In this document: piece by piece, positions 11,101 through 26,100 of the stretch | How the letters are laid out: the number at the start of each line of letters is the position of its first letter | Numbering within the stretch: position 1 is the stretch's first letter | DNA from: Cotesia glomerata | Lineage: Eukaryota; Arthropoda; Insecta; Hymenoptera; Braconidae | Reading direction: 5' to 3' | NCBI RefSeq assembly: GCF_020080835.1 | Contig: NC_058164.1 | Span: forward strand, 16,322,471 to 16,386,470 | Length of the DNA: 64,000 nucleotides | Translations under genes and position numbers: made by a program | Notes under the pieces: generated by a model | The model's database searches: none | What the model was told of the DNA's origin: nothing | Seen by the model: the letters and a program-made list of their open reading frames with translations, nothing else

Positions 11101-14100
11101 TAAAACTTGAATAATGGTTATATTGATAATAACCCGAAAAATAAAAAAAATGTACCTTTCGTAAGTATTCAAGATCACTCGGTTTAATAACAGTTATATC
11201 TCGTCTACGTCTACTATTGCTGCCAACTCTTTTAACATAAACCTGATTGTGTAATGCATCTTCAAAAGCAATCGAACCTGACACTTCTTTTTCTCTTTCT
11301 GATTGAGTTGATTCTTTATCAGCACATTCACAAGAAGATAAATCAGGCTTATTACGTTCTTTTTCGGCTTCTGCACGTTTTCGTTCCTCTTCAGCTATCT
11401 CAGATATAGGTTTTTTATCCGGAAATTGCAAAGCTTTAAAATATATCATTATTTAGTTAAATGAAAAAGGAAGTACAAGATATTCTATTAATAAATATAA
11501 ATTGGAATAAATACATCAAAGTTATGATTCCTCAATACAATTAAAACTCAATAATTTTAATTGTCAAGAGAAAAAATTTTCTATATTAGAAATTTTACAA
11601 TAAAAATTAAAAAAACTTATAAGATTAAAATGTGAATATTTTAATCCTTCCGTATTCATGCGAATTTTAGTGTATTGCTTACACTATAACGTCTTCCTAT
11701 AAGTTGAATTTTCTTGCGTGAGCAAGACTTTCATAATGTGACTGCTGACAACTTAAGTGCTTATATTATCATAGAGAAAAAGCCTTCAATTAAAAGTTTC
11801 TCTATTCAGTATTAGTATATATTATAGTTAGTATAATTAGTATAATTATCAAGGAATACAACTATGACTTTTCAATTAAAATTAAGCATTTGAACGTACG
11901 CTGTAAAAAATGAATTTATAATTCTAAACTTCCTACAATTTGATGGACCGACGTTTTAGAGGAGGCAATGGTGGTACGATGTATTTGTGTAAGGATGAGA
12001 ACAATTGAAACATAAAGTTACAAGCGACTTAGCATTGAAATCAACGACGAACGCCTTAATAAACGAAAACTTGAAGGGCGCGGCTTGTAATAGAGCAGTG
12101 AGTGATAGAAACTGCGAGTTGGTTAACTGACCGAAAACGTTATATGTTTCTTTTTTAATTTTTTTTTAAACTTATTAAGGATTAGTTTTTTGATTTGGAA
12201 TAAAATTATAATTTGTATTATTCATTATAATATATTTATTATTCATATATATTTGATTGCAAAATGCACTTGAAAATGATAATGTAAAAAAAGACGCCAT
12301 TCGGCCACACCCGAAATGGAAGGTAGATTTCATAGAGTGAATCATCATCTTGTCTCAATAACTTTCGTTTGACATGGAATGAAATTTATTTTAACATATA
12401 TACGTAAGTAGGTTGTATTACACATTGTCTGAAAATGGTTCAATTTAACTTTTAACTTCGATAAAATAACTAATAATTGTCAAAAAGTTAACGTTATATA
12501 CGTCAAATTAGAAGGAATTTTATAAGCTTTCACATAAAGGGCATAGCCGGATTAATATGGAAATTCTGCCCCCATGGCTTTTTTGACTCATACTTAGGGG
12601 GTCGATTTGGTATCGAATGAAAATAATTCACACCAATTTTTAGCTCTTTAACTCAAACGGTATTCGAGAATTTCAAAAAAACCTGTTTTTTCAAAATTAT
12701 TTTTATTTTATAGTAAAATTCGGAATTGATTAATGATGATTTTTTTCCTAATTCTTACGAGTCCAAAACATGAAAAAATCATATGATCATGATTCTCAAA
12801 TAGAAAACCGATTTTTAACAGAGAAAAGAAAATTATTTTTTTTTTTTTTTCAGCCTTTTTGAAATATGTCACTCACCAAAATTCGTCAGAAAATGTCTTT
12901 TATACTCCTCTATACTCAGGAATTTTTTTGAATTTTTAGAAATGGTGGAACAATTCAAAAAAAATTAAAAACTCATTTTTTTTTTCAAAATCTTGCGTTT
13001 TAACAAACTTACATTTTTTTTAGTACACATAAATACGTAGAAAATTTTATTTTTGTTTAAAATTCACAATTACATTACTTCTCAATCTTTATACTAGACA
13101 ACGATAACGTTAAAACTATGTTTTTCAAAATTTTGGCCAAGTTGGCACATTATAACGCCATCTATCGGGATTTTCTGTATCCATTTATTATTTCTTCTAA
13201 GGTTCCGCTTGTTTAGATAACCTAAAAACAAAGAAGCTTCTATGGTTGATGTCATTGTCTGAATAGCAGTTAACGCATTAATTAATTCAGTACTTATATT
13301 GACAATATTTTTTCGTTCCACCATAAAATTATACTGGAGTATCATTTTTGTTATATTATCTTGTCTCATCTTTATGAGATACTATTTTTTGTCGTTAAAT
13401 AGTGTCACAGTCGATTACAAAGACTCAAGTAAGTGAAGTTTTATATTTAATCAGTTTATATATGTCCAAATTCCTAATATATAATTTTAATATTGATGTT
13501 AGAATGGATTTTGATAAAAAATGTATCAATTGTAACATATATTTGCGTAAAGCAGTTGGTTATAAAAAAGTTGTTATGACAATTGATGAAGCTAATATTG
13601 CGACAGAAAAATTGGAAAGAGAGTTCTTGTTAATGATGCCTTTTGTAGTAAGTGTCGAGTTATTTTAACAAGACCACCTATACTTAAGAACACTCAGGAT
13701 TCATCTGCAGATCAAGTTAGTATCAAAAGTCAGCCAATTTTTTCTCAGTCTTCATCCACTACTGTTTCATCCGTATCATCATCTGAAGATCCTTCATATG
13801 TTATTGAAGAAAAATGGAAGAAGAGTTAGAATTTGTGGAGTTGGGTTTTCCCCGAATCATATCGACACATAAATACTGTTGCCTTTGTGGATTATCAGCA
13901 AATATCACAATTGTTCCATTTGAAGCACGCAAACAAGTATTTTCGACAAGACGACTCTTTATTCCTGAAGGAAATCGGTGTTGTAAAGATCACATTATAA
14001 AAAAGCGGTTTTATGATGAAGAAATTAACAATTTTCGGATTTATTCTGAATACCAGTGTATTTGAAGTTCGTGATTTGGAAAAATTACTTGGGCAGCTGG

Positions 14101-17100
14101 CTATTGGCACTGATTCGTCTATAATTGATAAAATTGGAGATCACTCGTTTTCAGAAAACAGTTGGAGGTATTTACGAGCCTTACCTGGGAAAAATTGATA
14201 AAACTTCGTGAAATGTTAACGTCGATGAGAAAATCAGTGAATCGTAATGTCATTCAAGCTCTCGTTATTTTTTTATTCAAATTACGAACAGGAAATTCAA
14301 ATGCAGTGATATCTTCCATTTTTGGTTTAGCTCGGGAACAAATGGTATCCGACTACTGTGATGAAGTAATATCTTTATTTGAAAAAGATGTTTTACCTCA
14401 GTATTTCGGAATCGATGCTATTAGTAGGGAGACATTACTCGCCAATACCTCTAATACTGCTAAAGTGCTGTATCAAGTGAAAGATGACCAGTTGATATTC
14501 ATTTGCGATGGAACATATATTCGTCATCAAAAAAGTGCAAATAACGAATACCAGAGGAAATCATATTCTGGTCAAAAGAAAGTTCCTCTGTGCAAACCAT
14601 TCACGATATGTACTACAAATGGTTTTGTTATAGATATGCTCGGGCCATATACAGCTAATATGAACGATGCTGAGATTATGAGAATCATCTTAAGTGATCC
14701 CAATGGTCTGATCAAGTTGCTGAAAAAAGGTGACATTATTGTAGTTGATCGTGGCTTCCGGGATGTGATAGTATATTTAGAAGAATTGGGGTTTAAAGTG
14801 CTAATGCCTGCTCTCAAAGGAAAACGCAACCAACTGACCACAGTTGAATCAAATGAATCCCGTTTTGTTACCAAAATCCGTTGGGTTGTTGAAGCAGTAC
14901 ATGGAGATATTAAGCAGAAGTTTAGGATTTTAGATCATAAACTAGACAATAAATTGCTTCCAAAAACTGGTGTTTTTTGTCGAATCGCTTGTTTTCTGCA
15001 CAATGAATTTGGTAAGAGACTTGATTCTGATCTCGATCTTTCTGAAAAAATTATTGCCGCCATGAACTCAAAAAAGTATCAAGATAATACCTTAGCCTCA
15101 GAAGTAGAGACTAATCGTTGGGCAAGAAGAAAAGTTCCTTTTGCAACAATAACTTCAGATATGTTAACTGATTTTCCTGAATTAACGGAACAAGAACTCA
15201 AAATTCTATTCACGGGATCATATCAAATGTCTCAAGCTGTATCGTATTTAGCTGAAATGATGGATGAAAACGGAACGATAATACTTTATTATTTAAAAAT
15301 TACACCTAATATTATAAAATTCAAAAGTCAGATCTCGACATATTAATTCGAAGACATATCATTGTTTTGTTGAATATCAATCAGATAAGAACGATATCTC
15401 TGGAATAACTCGATATTGTTGTGATTGTGCAAATGGTAGACGTACTGTTGGATGTTGCTCACACATTGCTGCTATTATATACTATTTATCTCACGCCCGA
15501 TACTTAGCGAAAATCGTAAAACCAGCTGAGATACTTAGTCGTCTGTTTATTGATGAAAAAATCAGTGTCGTCGTGAATGAAGACAGTGATGAAGACTAGC
15601 CTAATTGTTATTTTGATTAAAATTTTTATTTTTTCTGTATCAAAATTCAAAATATTTCCCAATAGTATGAAAAAATATATAAGTATTAACTTTAAGTGTC
15701 TTTTGAATCAATAATAACCCTTCTAATCACTTTAACCTACTGAATCTTTCTGTTTATCTTTTGAAAAGATATTTTTTGGTAAAAATAAAATTTTCTACGT
15801 ATTTATGTGTACTAAAAAAATGTAAGTTTGTTAAAACGCAAGATTTTGAAAAAAATGAGTTTTTAATTTTTTTGAATTGTTCCACCATTTCTAAAAAATT
15901 CAAAAAATTCCTGAGTATAGAGGAGTATAAAAGACATTTTCTGACGAATTTTGGTGAGTGACATATTTCAAAAGGCTGAAAAAAAAAATAATTTTCTTTT
16001 CTCTGTTAAAAATCGGTTTTCTATTTGAGAATCATGATCATATGATTTTTTCATGTTTTGGACTCGTAAGAATTAGGAAAAAAATCATCATTAATCAATT
16101 CCGAATTTTACTATAAAATAAAAATAATTTTGAAAAAACAGGTTTTTATGAAATTCTCGAATACCGTTTGAGTTAAAGAGCTAAAAATTGGTGTGAATTA
16201 TTTTCATTCGATACCAAATCGACCCCCTAAGTATGAGTCAAAAAAGCCATGGGGGCAGAATTTCCATATTAATCCGGCTATGCCCTTTATCAAAAATCAA
16301 CTACCTTTTTGCGATTAAAAGTTATACATAAATGAAGTCGTCAAAAACGTAATTTTTACTATTTTGATCATTTTGAAGAGCTACCATTTCTGAACTAATC
16401 GAAGTATTTCGCTGATTTTAGGGCTCATGCAAGCTAATTGTCCTAGGAATCTATATACTAAATTTCATAAGGATCTGTTGAGAATTCTCGACAGAATAAC
16501 ATTCATAAGTCGGTTGTACTATACATTGCCTGAAAATGGTTCAATAGAACTCTTAACTTTGATAAAATAACTAAAAATGGTCAAAATGTCAATGTTATAT
16601 ACGCCAAATTAAAGGTAATTTTATGACCTTTCACATGAATTTATCAAAAATTAGCCATCTCTTTTCAATCAAAAGTTATACATCAATGAAGTCACCGAAA
16701 ACGTGATTTTCACTATTTTGATAATTTTAAAGAGCTGCCATTTCTTAACTTATTGAAGGATTTCGCTCATCTTTGAACTTATTCAAGGTTATTATCAAAA
16801 GAATGTGTGTAACAAATTTCATCTAGATCCGTCAAGAATTGTAGACACAATCGCGGCAACATCCCGCGATATATTACATATATATGTATACATACATACA
16901 TAAATACATTTATAAATTTTTTAACTAACGTTATTTTTGAGCTTTCTTCGACTAGTTAATAGATATTACGACAAAATTCCGAGTAAATTCCGACATGAGG
17001 ACCAATGCAAAAGATTTATTTCTATGAAATCTACCTAAAAATAGGTACTATCTGCAGATAGATTCTAGTTAAATTCCAAATGGACGCTACTTCTATGTAA

Positions 17101-20100
17101 GATGGGACTGACGAGCATGCGCGTGGTACTGACAACCATCTGAGTCAAATAAATCTCAGATGGCTCTGAGCCCCATCTCGGATTGAACTGAAATAAACGA
17201 AAACTGTACCTGCTACAATCTACATAGAAGTAGTAACCATTTGTAAATTTTTTTCACTATAGATGGAACTAGGTTCCGTCCAACATGGAAACCAGTTAAA
17301 TCTCGTTTTTTCCGTGTGGTAAAGATCACGGACAAAGGTGAAAAGGTGATTTTCTACGAAAAAATCGCTTTTCAGAAATATTTTCAAGGTAATGTAGTAA
17401 TGACAGCGTACAGAGTCAGCGATCTATTCTTTATCAGCGAGGATGTAAGTAAATAAGCTTAAATTGTCAAGGTGGAAATTGGAATCATATGTTGAAATTA
17501 CAGCACAGGCGACATGACCCTCTTCATATAAAGCAGTAAATAGACTATATGAAGAAAAGTTAGTAACGGGTTTATACGATCTTATTTGTCATTGAAAATA
17601 GAATCAATAATATGCGCTGGGTGATGTTGCGGAAAGTTAGCAGTGTAGTGATTCGACGAGAAAACCGATCGAAATAGGATACTATTAAAAATAGTACGTG
17701 CCGATGTTTGTGAACTAATAAGGGTAAACTTAAACTAAGAGGCTGAATATATGAAAATCTTTGCTGATGATCATTGGATACGAAGTTTAGTTTTTGGAGA
17801 TTAAAGGGGATAGCCACTGTGACGAATAAAATTTTTTTTTTAAATTCGCTTTAAATTCAAGTTTATACATTCAAAAATGTGTTTATAAAATTTTAGATTA
17901 AAATTTCGAAAATTTTTGGAGTTGTAGTCACTTTAGTCAGAGCAGGTAGACCGACCGCTTTTGCTCAGCACTCCGACGAAAACGTATAATCCGCTAAAAA
18001 ACGAATTGAAACAGTCAAAAAGATTAATTAAGTCATGGACACCACTGGAAATAAGGAGGAAGAACCCTCATGTGGCCCAATAGTTAATTGAACGTTAATT
18101 AGCCCGTTGAGCCGTCAAAATTTGAAAAAACAGCAAAAAACCCAAAAAAATTGCAATAAATCATGAAAAATCGAAATTATCAAGATGAAAAAAATTCGTT
18201 GGATTCAGATTGAGTATGATTTTTATGTATTCTGTGCCACTGAATTGGAATCTGAAATCTTGTCACGTTAAGGTTTTAAAGTAAAAAAAAAACCTCAACA
18301 AACTAAAAAAATCGAGAAAATCGCAGTGATAAATATGAGAAAAAAAATCTATTAAACACAATTGTTAATAACTTGGGTGCATTTTTATGTATGGAATATG
18401 ATCTTAGAATTGAAAAGGTGACAAAATTTTAAAATCTGTAAAAAATAGCATGTACGGAGAAGGTACGAAACCATATTTTCGAATTACAGACTGTCATTCG
18501 CTTGTATCGAATTTTTTCATCTTCACATAACCTAGGCAGTGGGTTCCTTTTACGTTTTCTGTTTTCTTCTGGTACTTCTCTTGTTAGCATACAGCAAAAA
18601 TCTGACATCATGTTGACATTTTAATTTACTCGATACCTACTCTTCATTTCACTCATGTCTTAATTTATGAAATCGTTTTCCTTATTTTTAGCTATAGTCT
18701 CCAAGACTTTTAAAGAAAGTGGTCGACGTGAGAATCGATGAAGCGTAGTTTGACGTTCATTAAGCAATCTAAATTTTTGTAATTCAATTGGCATTTATTA
18801 TCACTAGTCCAAACTAAATTACCGACAACAGATTGTATTACACACGAAAAAAAAAATTTCGTTCTGATAACCTAACTGTAGAGTTACCACAACTATACAC
18901 AGTTTACTATTCGTTGTAGAGTTACAGTAACATAATGTCATTTAGTTCTGATAACTCAATATTGTTGAGCTCTCAGAGCTCTACGGGATTGTTCTTAGAG
19001 CCAAACGGTATAGTTGGGAGCGCCCTACCTTGCGCAGTAGTGGAGTGCGCTGACATATTTCATAACCTTCTAAAATGACAAACAGAATTATTTTGTTACT
19101 CATCCATATTATTAAAAATATATGAGGATAATTAAGTTTCCAGTTTATTTATTTAAGGAAATAGGTTTTTTTTTTGTCAAATTGAATTTCGTTAGAACAG
19201 TTTTGTATTTGTGGTTTTTCAAGGTTCATTTGCAGTGACTGTTAATTAAATTTATTAGTTGAATATATTGTGATAGGTAATAAGTTATCGGAATACATTC
19301 AAAAGACCCCATTTAACACAAAATAAAATTTGTTTTCGTTTATTTATCTTTTCTTGTGCATATACGGTAGTGATTTTATGTCCAATATTTATTAATATAA
19401 TCAAGAAAATAAGATAATTTTGTGACGACCATATTTTTATTTTACAAATAATTTTTATTTGTAATATAAGTTCTATTATTATTTTATTTCTATTATAATA
19501 CTATTCTTATTTGTCATATAAAATTATTGTTGGAAATATAAATTCGTTCTATCGCATTTATTTATTAAATTATCAATGCTAAATCGTAAAAAAAATTATT
19601 AATCAGACTGCCAAAAATTTGTTATAGTCTCAGAACGATCCTGTAGAGTTGTGAGAGGTAAATAACGTTTAGCTCTCAGAGCTCAACGATGCAGAGTTGC
19701 AGGAGCCAAACGGTATTGTTACCATAAGAAAACGTTAACCTACTGGAACTTTTTACAACTAACTAACTACTATAGAGTTCCTATAGCAAAATTTTTTTCT
19801 CCGTGCATGCTCTTAAGGTTGTACGGACACTAATGCACTTTTGAAGATCAGAAGCTAATTTTTTTATATGTTATAAATAGCTATCTTATACGTCTAAATT
19901 AATTTTTTGGAAAAGATTAGTCGAATTTATTGTTTAATAAATTATTAAAAAATAGAAATTTAACATATAGGTTATAGAGACTGTTGACGAGATGCACATT
20001 TATCGATTTATGTGGCTAATCCATAGGAAGATTAAAAAACAAAAAACTTATTTTTAAATCAATCAACTTTCATAGAATACGTTAAAATTAAAATTAATAT

Positions 20101-23100
20101 TTTCTGCCGAAGACTTTTAAAGCTATTTTAATTCAAAAGATCAGAAATTCACAAAAATATCAGTCCGACATACTTAAAAATAATTAAACCACGTGATTCA
20201 GCGCAGTGTGGCAACGTTGCACAGAATAGAACGCGCCAACTTTGAATTTTAATTTTTCCTCTGTATTTTTGTGGGTTATGATTTTATACTTATTTATAAA
20301 AAAAAATAATTTGTTGTTTTCAATTTATTAAGCTGTAGAAAAAAAATACATTTAAAAATATGACTATAATATTAAAAATGTAATTGGCAGTAGGGAGAAA
20401 GGAAATGTAGAAACAGTCAACACTTTACATCACATTTTTTTGTTATTTTTAATCTTTTATATTTTATTACATGCAGAATAACAATCAAATAATTTATTTT
20501 TAAGTATGAACAATACTTATATTATAATAAAATATGAAGTAACAACATTTATTTTCAATCTTAGAACACATAACATAAATAAAAATATTAGATTTAAAAC
20601 GTTAGACAGACTTATTGCATATTACTTACTGACTATTAACTACTGAGTAGTTCATCTAATTTATTTTTAATTGCAGTTATAGTCTGGGTTCTCGCAGTTA
20701 CGCGAGGTTTTTGGTCAATACTTTGGCTTAATAAAATTTTTAAAACTTCAAATCCATCATCTACATAAATTTTTTTTAAATCACACATATTTATGCCAGC
20801 TTTCGCTATTTTGGTAATTATATTAGCAGAAACTCCACATTGCTGTTTATTTTTTTCATTTTTTTTTTTCAGCCTTCAGTACACTCACAAGGAAACTCTC
20901 TCCGGTGTCCCCCTCCGATTTTGATGAAACTGAGATATGTTATTCTCCGTCAAAATCTAAGAGACACGTATTTTTTTTTATCTGCGGAAAAACATTTCTA
21001 GGGGGTGAAACTACCCCTCAAAAGTTAGCCTCCAAAGGGGTGTTTTTCAAGTTTCGCATACTTGCAGTTTAAATAATCGAATGGGACCAATTGCATAATT
21101 TTCAGGGTGGAAAATCATGAAAAATGCTTTTGGTTTTATAATAAAACAATGGATAGAACAAAAGTTATGAGGGTTGGAAATCACAAAACTTTTATAAAAC
21201 TATTCGATGGATTTCAACGAAACCAACGGCAATCGGAAGAGGAAAAAAGTAGAGAATACGTCTTTCGGGGTTTTTCCGAAAATTAAGTTTAGGGGTGAAG
21301 ATCCCTTAAGCATATCTACAGTGACCACCCAGAAAATATCGTTTTTTATATTAATTTTGATATGAATTCATCAATAATAATTTTTCGTACATTTCTAGCA
21401 TTTAGAAAATAATAATAATATTATATCTTAATATTTTACTTACTTGTTTACTTCGCATCCCAAACTTTATTTTGTGTATCGGGACATCAAATATTACAAA
21501 TGTCATTTAATGTGAATCTGCTTTTGGAAAAAAAAAAAAAAAAGAAAAATGCTTATGATGATTTATTATAATCATAATAATCATTCATCGTTATCTCATA
21601 CAAAAAAGAGATAATTATATTTTTAGTATATATGAGTCAGTAATGTGAAAAACAACATAGTATAAATAAATGTATCATTTCGAGATTAGTTTAGTTACTG
21701 CGTGATGTACTTCATCTTTATAATTCAATATTATAATCGTGTTTTTTTTTTTTTTTTTTAATAAGTGAATAATTTAAAATTGTACGAAAATCTTTATTTT
21801 AGTACATAGAGCAAAATGAAAGTCAATCCTATAAATGTTATAAGACTACTCTTAACAACATTTCAAGTCATGAACATTCCAGAATCGCCAGTAAATGACG
21901 AAGAAATACAAATCAAAGAAAGTTTTGAAAATATTTTACTCAATGCTATGAACGAATACTCCGGAGTCGAAATGGTCGAAGAAAGTTCTTTGCATTTCAA
22001 AGAACCGTATAAAAATTAGAGGATGGAAGTCGTGGAGATAAAAGAGTGGGCAAATGCACTAGTTGATCAAGAAACACCTATCGACGAATGCACTAAGGGA
22101 TGTTGAAGATTTATCTTNNNNNNNNNNNNNNNNNNNNNNNNNNNNNNNNNNNNNNNNNNNNNNNNNNNNNNNNNNNNNNNNNNNNNNNNNNNNNNNNNNN
22201 NNNNNNNNNNNNNNNNNTTAAGTTTAGACAGTGTTAGACAAAAATTTAGAAAGGTACAATCTGTGCGACAGTTACGAAGATGGGCTCATACTTTAAATCA
22301 GGGAGGGACTAATAAGGAAAAATTAGCAAGAATTTGTGAATATACATTACAAAATTTCAAAGCAGCTATAGATGCAGGTTTAATCGTACATGATTGTGAC
22401 ATAAAAAGATGGGTCTTACAAGCTCAAAAAGAAATTGGTGCGGAAGATTTCCGTTTTAAAGCATCAACAAAGTGGATCGCGTCATTTAAAAGAGCACATC
22501 GCATCGTATCAAGAAAAATAAATAAGTTTATCACGTCCAAAACCATTGAAGATAGTAAATCATTAAAACAGCAAGCTGAGGAATTCATCAATAATGTAAA
22601 ACAAAAAATTAAAATTTATGAATTAGCAAACGTATATAATTCAGATCAAAGTGGTTTTCAGTTGGAAATGCATTCCGGTCGAACTTTAGCTGTTGAAGGA
22701 GAGAAGCAAGTAAAATGTCTTGTACAATCTGTTACTTCTACTACTCATAGTTACACAGTTCAACCAACTGTATCCGCTGATGGAAAGCTTTTATCCCCAC
22801 TTTTTTTGGTTCTAAAAGAACCAAGTGGTAAATTTGGACCAATAGTTGAAACAACACTTTTTAGACCTCATAATGTATACATAGAAGCATCAAAATCAGG
22901 AAAACTTACATCAGGTACGAATTATTCTTTATTTTTTTTTTTCTGGTTTGCGCATAAGTTATTGTTGATACAAATAGTTCATATTTTTAATTTTCAGATC
23001 ATTTCAAAATTTGGTTGGAGAGGGTGTTTTTTCCAAATGTGGGCCCAAAATCTTTATTACTAATTGACTCATGGACTGGGCATTGTCCTCAAGTTGTACA

Positions 23101-26100
23101 AAGCGTTAAACCAACAAATAAAGATACTGAAGTAATGATCTTACCAAAAGGTACAACTGGGAAAATTCAACCGCTTGATGTTTTTGGATTCCGAGTATGG
23201 AAAAATTTTGTTCGATATTTTTCGGATCGTACAGTTTTGATGAATTTGGACATAAACTTGCATTTACGAAATAACATTATAAAATTACAATCACTTACAC
23301 ATATCCAATTGTCATCTCCTCGGTACATAAATTTATTCAAGTACTCGTGGTACGAAAGTGGCTACACAGAAGTAAAACCAGATGAGTTCGAAAATCCTGT
23401 GGATTTTGTATTTCACGGATCATGCAATTCTCATTGTGAGGTTCCTGGTTGTCAAAATATAGCAATTATCCGCTGTTCATGGTGCAAAAAGTCGTTGTGT
23501 TTTCAACATTTTTTTCATGAACATCACAATTGCAAAACATATATTGAATAGATCTGCATATGACAAAATGATGAATTTAAGTATTAAATTTCATAAACAT
23601 CAGAAATATTAAATATTTTTGTAAAAAATCATTTGTAAATTATTTTTAAATTTAATTTGATTATAGTAAAGCATATATTGTAAGCATTTTTTCTTTTTTC
23701 TTTTTTTTCCAAAACAGATTCACATTACATGATATTTATAATATTTGATGTCCCGATACACAAAATAAAGTTTGGGATGAGAAGTAAACAAGTAAGTAAA
23801 ATATTAAGATATAATATTATTATTATTTTCTAAATGCTAGAAATGTACGAACAAATTATTATTGATGAATTCATATCGAAATTAATATAAAAAACGATAT
23901 TTTCTTGGTGGTCAATGTAGATATGCTTAAGGGATGTTCACCCCCTAAACTTAATTTTTCGGAAAAACCCCGAAAGACGTATTCTCTACTTTTTTTTCCT
24001 CTTCCAATTGCCGTTGGTTTCATTGAAATCCATCGAATAGTTTTTTTTTTATAAAAGTTTTGTGATTTTCAACCCTCATAACTTTTGTTCTATTCATTGT
24101 TTTATTATAAAACCAAAAGCATTTTTCATGATTTTCGACATTGAAAATTATGCAATTGGTCCCATTCGATTATTTAAACTGCAAGTATGCGAAACTTGAA
24201 AAACACCCCTTTGGAGGCTAAACTTTGAGGGGTAGTTTCACCCCCTAGAAATGTTTTTCCGCAGATAAAAAAAAATACGTGTCTCTTAGATTTCGACGGA
24301 GAATAACATATCTCAGTTTCATCAAAATCGGAGGGGGACACCGGAGAGAGTTTCCTTGTCAGTGAATCTTTCAAACTTTTCAATTTATTCTTTTCATTCT
24401 TAGCATTTAGAATGCTATCCACCGTAACTCCGGCATTCATCAAATCTTTAGAAGAAATATTAATGTCTTTATGATTAATAAGTTGTTGCAAAACAGAAAC
24501 ATCTGCTGAAGCATCATGCGCAGATTCCTGTATAAATGTTGAACCTAGATAATCTTCAGCCAAAGCAGATTGAGTGAAACTTTTTTTTTCATTACGCCTC
24601 TCATTTAAATGCTTTTTTAAAAAAGTTAATGTATCCGTAAAACCTATCACAATACATTGAAACTCTTCCAGCAATTAATGTTCCAGCAATTAATGTTTTT
24701 ATTTCAACATTTTCTTCTACAAATGTTTCATTTTGAGTAAGAATTTGAACTGCAATATCTGCCTCCATGGCTTTCGAGCTGCCGACGAAGTTACTGCGAC
24801 AATCATGTTTCTTCTTAGAATTTATACGGCAATACCTACAACCTTTATTTCTGGTCGCGTAGGCTACGCATTTTCGGCTGTAATGTCCAAATGCTGTACC
24901 ATGACCTTGCTTACTATTGTAGCACCTTCCGGAACCTTTTTTTAACCAAGCTCCATCGTATGACAGCCGTAAGCCAACCCTTGTCTTCGGAGTTTTTGAG
25001 CTACCGATGATACTCTGCAACTTACGCTTACGATTTTTAGGCAATTCTTGACTAGAGCTTGCAAAACTTTCTTTAGAATTACTTTCATCATGGATAAAAC
25101 TTCCAGTTGAATTTATAGCTGCTGAACCCACATCGAAAGTTGAGTCATCACAACATTTATTAGTTTCTTCAAAATCGGTCTCTGCTACATTATTGTTGTT
25201 AGTATCTACCATTATATCAGTCTGAACAGTATTAATAATCCTTTCTGCCATAGGATTAATTATAGTAGTGGTACTAACAGCCTTTAAATCTGAATCCCCT
25301 GTCTTGGTGTCACTTGCTCCACTATTTAAATTTATTTCAGAATCACCATCATGCAAAGTTTTTTCAGTACTTGTTCTATCACAAGATCTGCAAGTAAATA
25401 AGGGGAAAAAAAAGTTGTTGTCTGTTACAAAAGTATTTTTATTTTTAAAAAAATTTTTTCATTCAATATACAGTTGTAAAATTTTATTAAAAAAATATAT
25501 GATTCACTTCAAACTGTTATAAATATTTTTACAACAACATTTAAAACAGTATAGAATCATATTTTATTTAATTGTTTCTCACAATATAATATATACAATT
25601 TTTAATATATTCGATATAAAATAAATGTCCATATCAAATATATTTACCCTTCATTCAAAATTGTCAACTCTCGTTCAACTTTTAACGCTTCATGGCAATT
25701 TTCCTTGGCAACTACCTCAACTGCTGGTCCAACTAATCTTTCGTACCGCTTAATCAAGTTGTGATTGACTGTAGGCAGATTCAGTGCTGATAATATTGTA
25801 TTCAGTTGTGTTTCTCCAATACCTCCATCTAATATTGCTGTAATAATAATTTCAATCAATAATAATACTTATATAATTTGTGAGTAATTATTATCTAATT
25901 TTCTATTATAAATTTTATGATTCTCTGTATTTAACCTTTTATATTAACTTACTAAGAGCTAGTTTAAAATTCACGTGATATCTTGATCTGGTCGATTCTC
26001 CTTCACTAGTTGAACTTTTAACTTGACGAATTCTATCACATTTTGGACATTTCAAATGAAATACACTCGCTGCTCCAAAAATTTCTTCTTGTATCAGAAA

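Larger units (their letters stand above)
12284..17043 (+). mobile_element. CATTCGGC-family repeat split by an ISL2EU-like element
   Basis: The left end has a run of A, then GACGCCATTCGGCCACACCC and GGTAGATTT. The right end has GACATGAGGACCAATGC and GAAATCTACCTAAAAATAGG. Between them are two diverged direct copies of a roughly 360-bp unit that starts with GTCTGAAAATGGTTCAAT (about 12407 and 16500). The ISL2EU-like element at 12539-16285 interrupts the first copy, and the second copy preserves the uninterrupted site (TTTCACATGAATTTATCAAA). Other members lie at 27424-28174 and 49961-50935. No coding capacity of its own was found, so its class is unknown. Confidence 0.7.
20888..24358 (+). mobile_element. 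Long-TIR DDE transposon inserted in the exonuclease tail
   Basis: Inverted arms of about 660 bp (20888-21550 and 23684-24358) start CAAGGAAACTCTCTCCGG. Both sides carry TCA (20885-20887 and 24359-24361); removing the element and one TCA makes the host reading frame continuous. It carries a DDE_1-type transposase gene on the plus strand and a 100-N gap. The apparent 3-bp target is unlike the TA of pogo/Tigger elements, whose transposase it resembles. Confidence 0.8.

Noticed and set aside
24733..24945. Plus-strand open frame over the Mutator-like exon
   Set aside because: It is the antisense shadow of the exon on the other strand, which has recognisable motifs.
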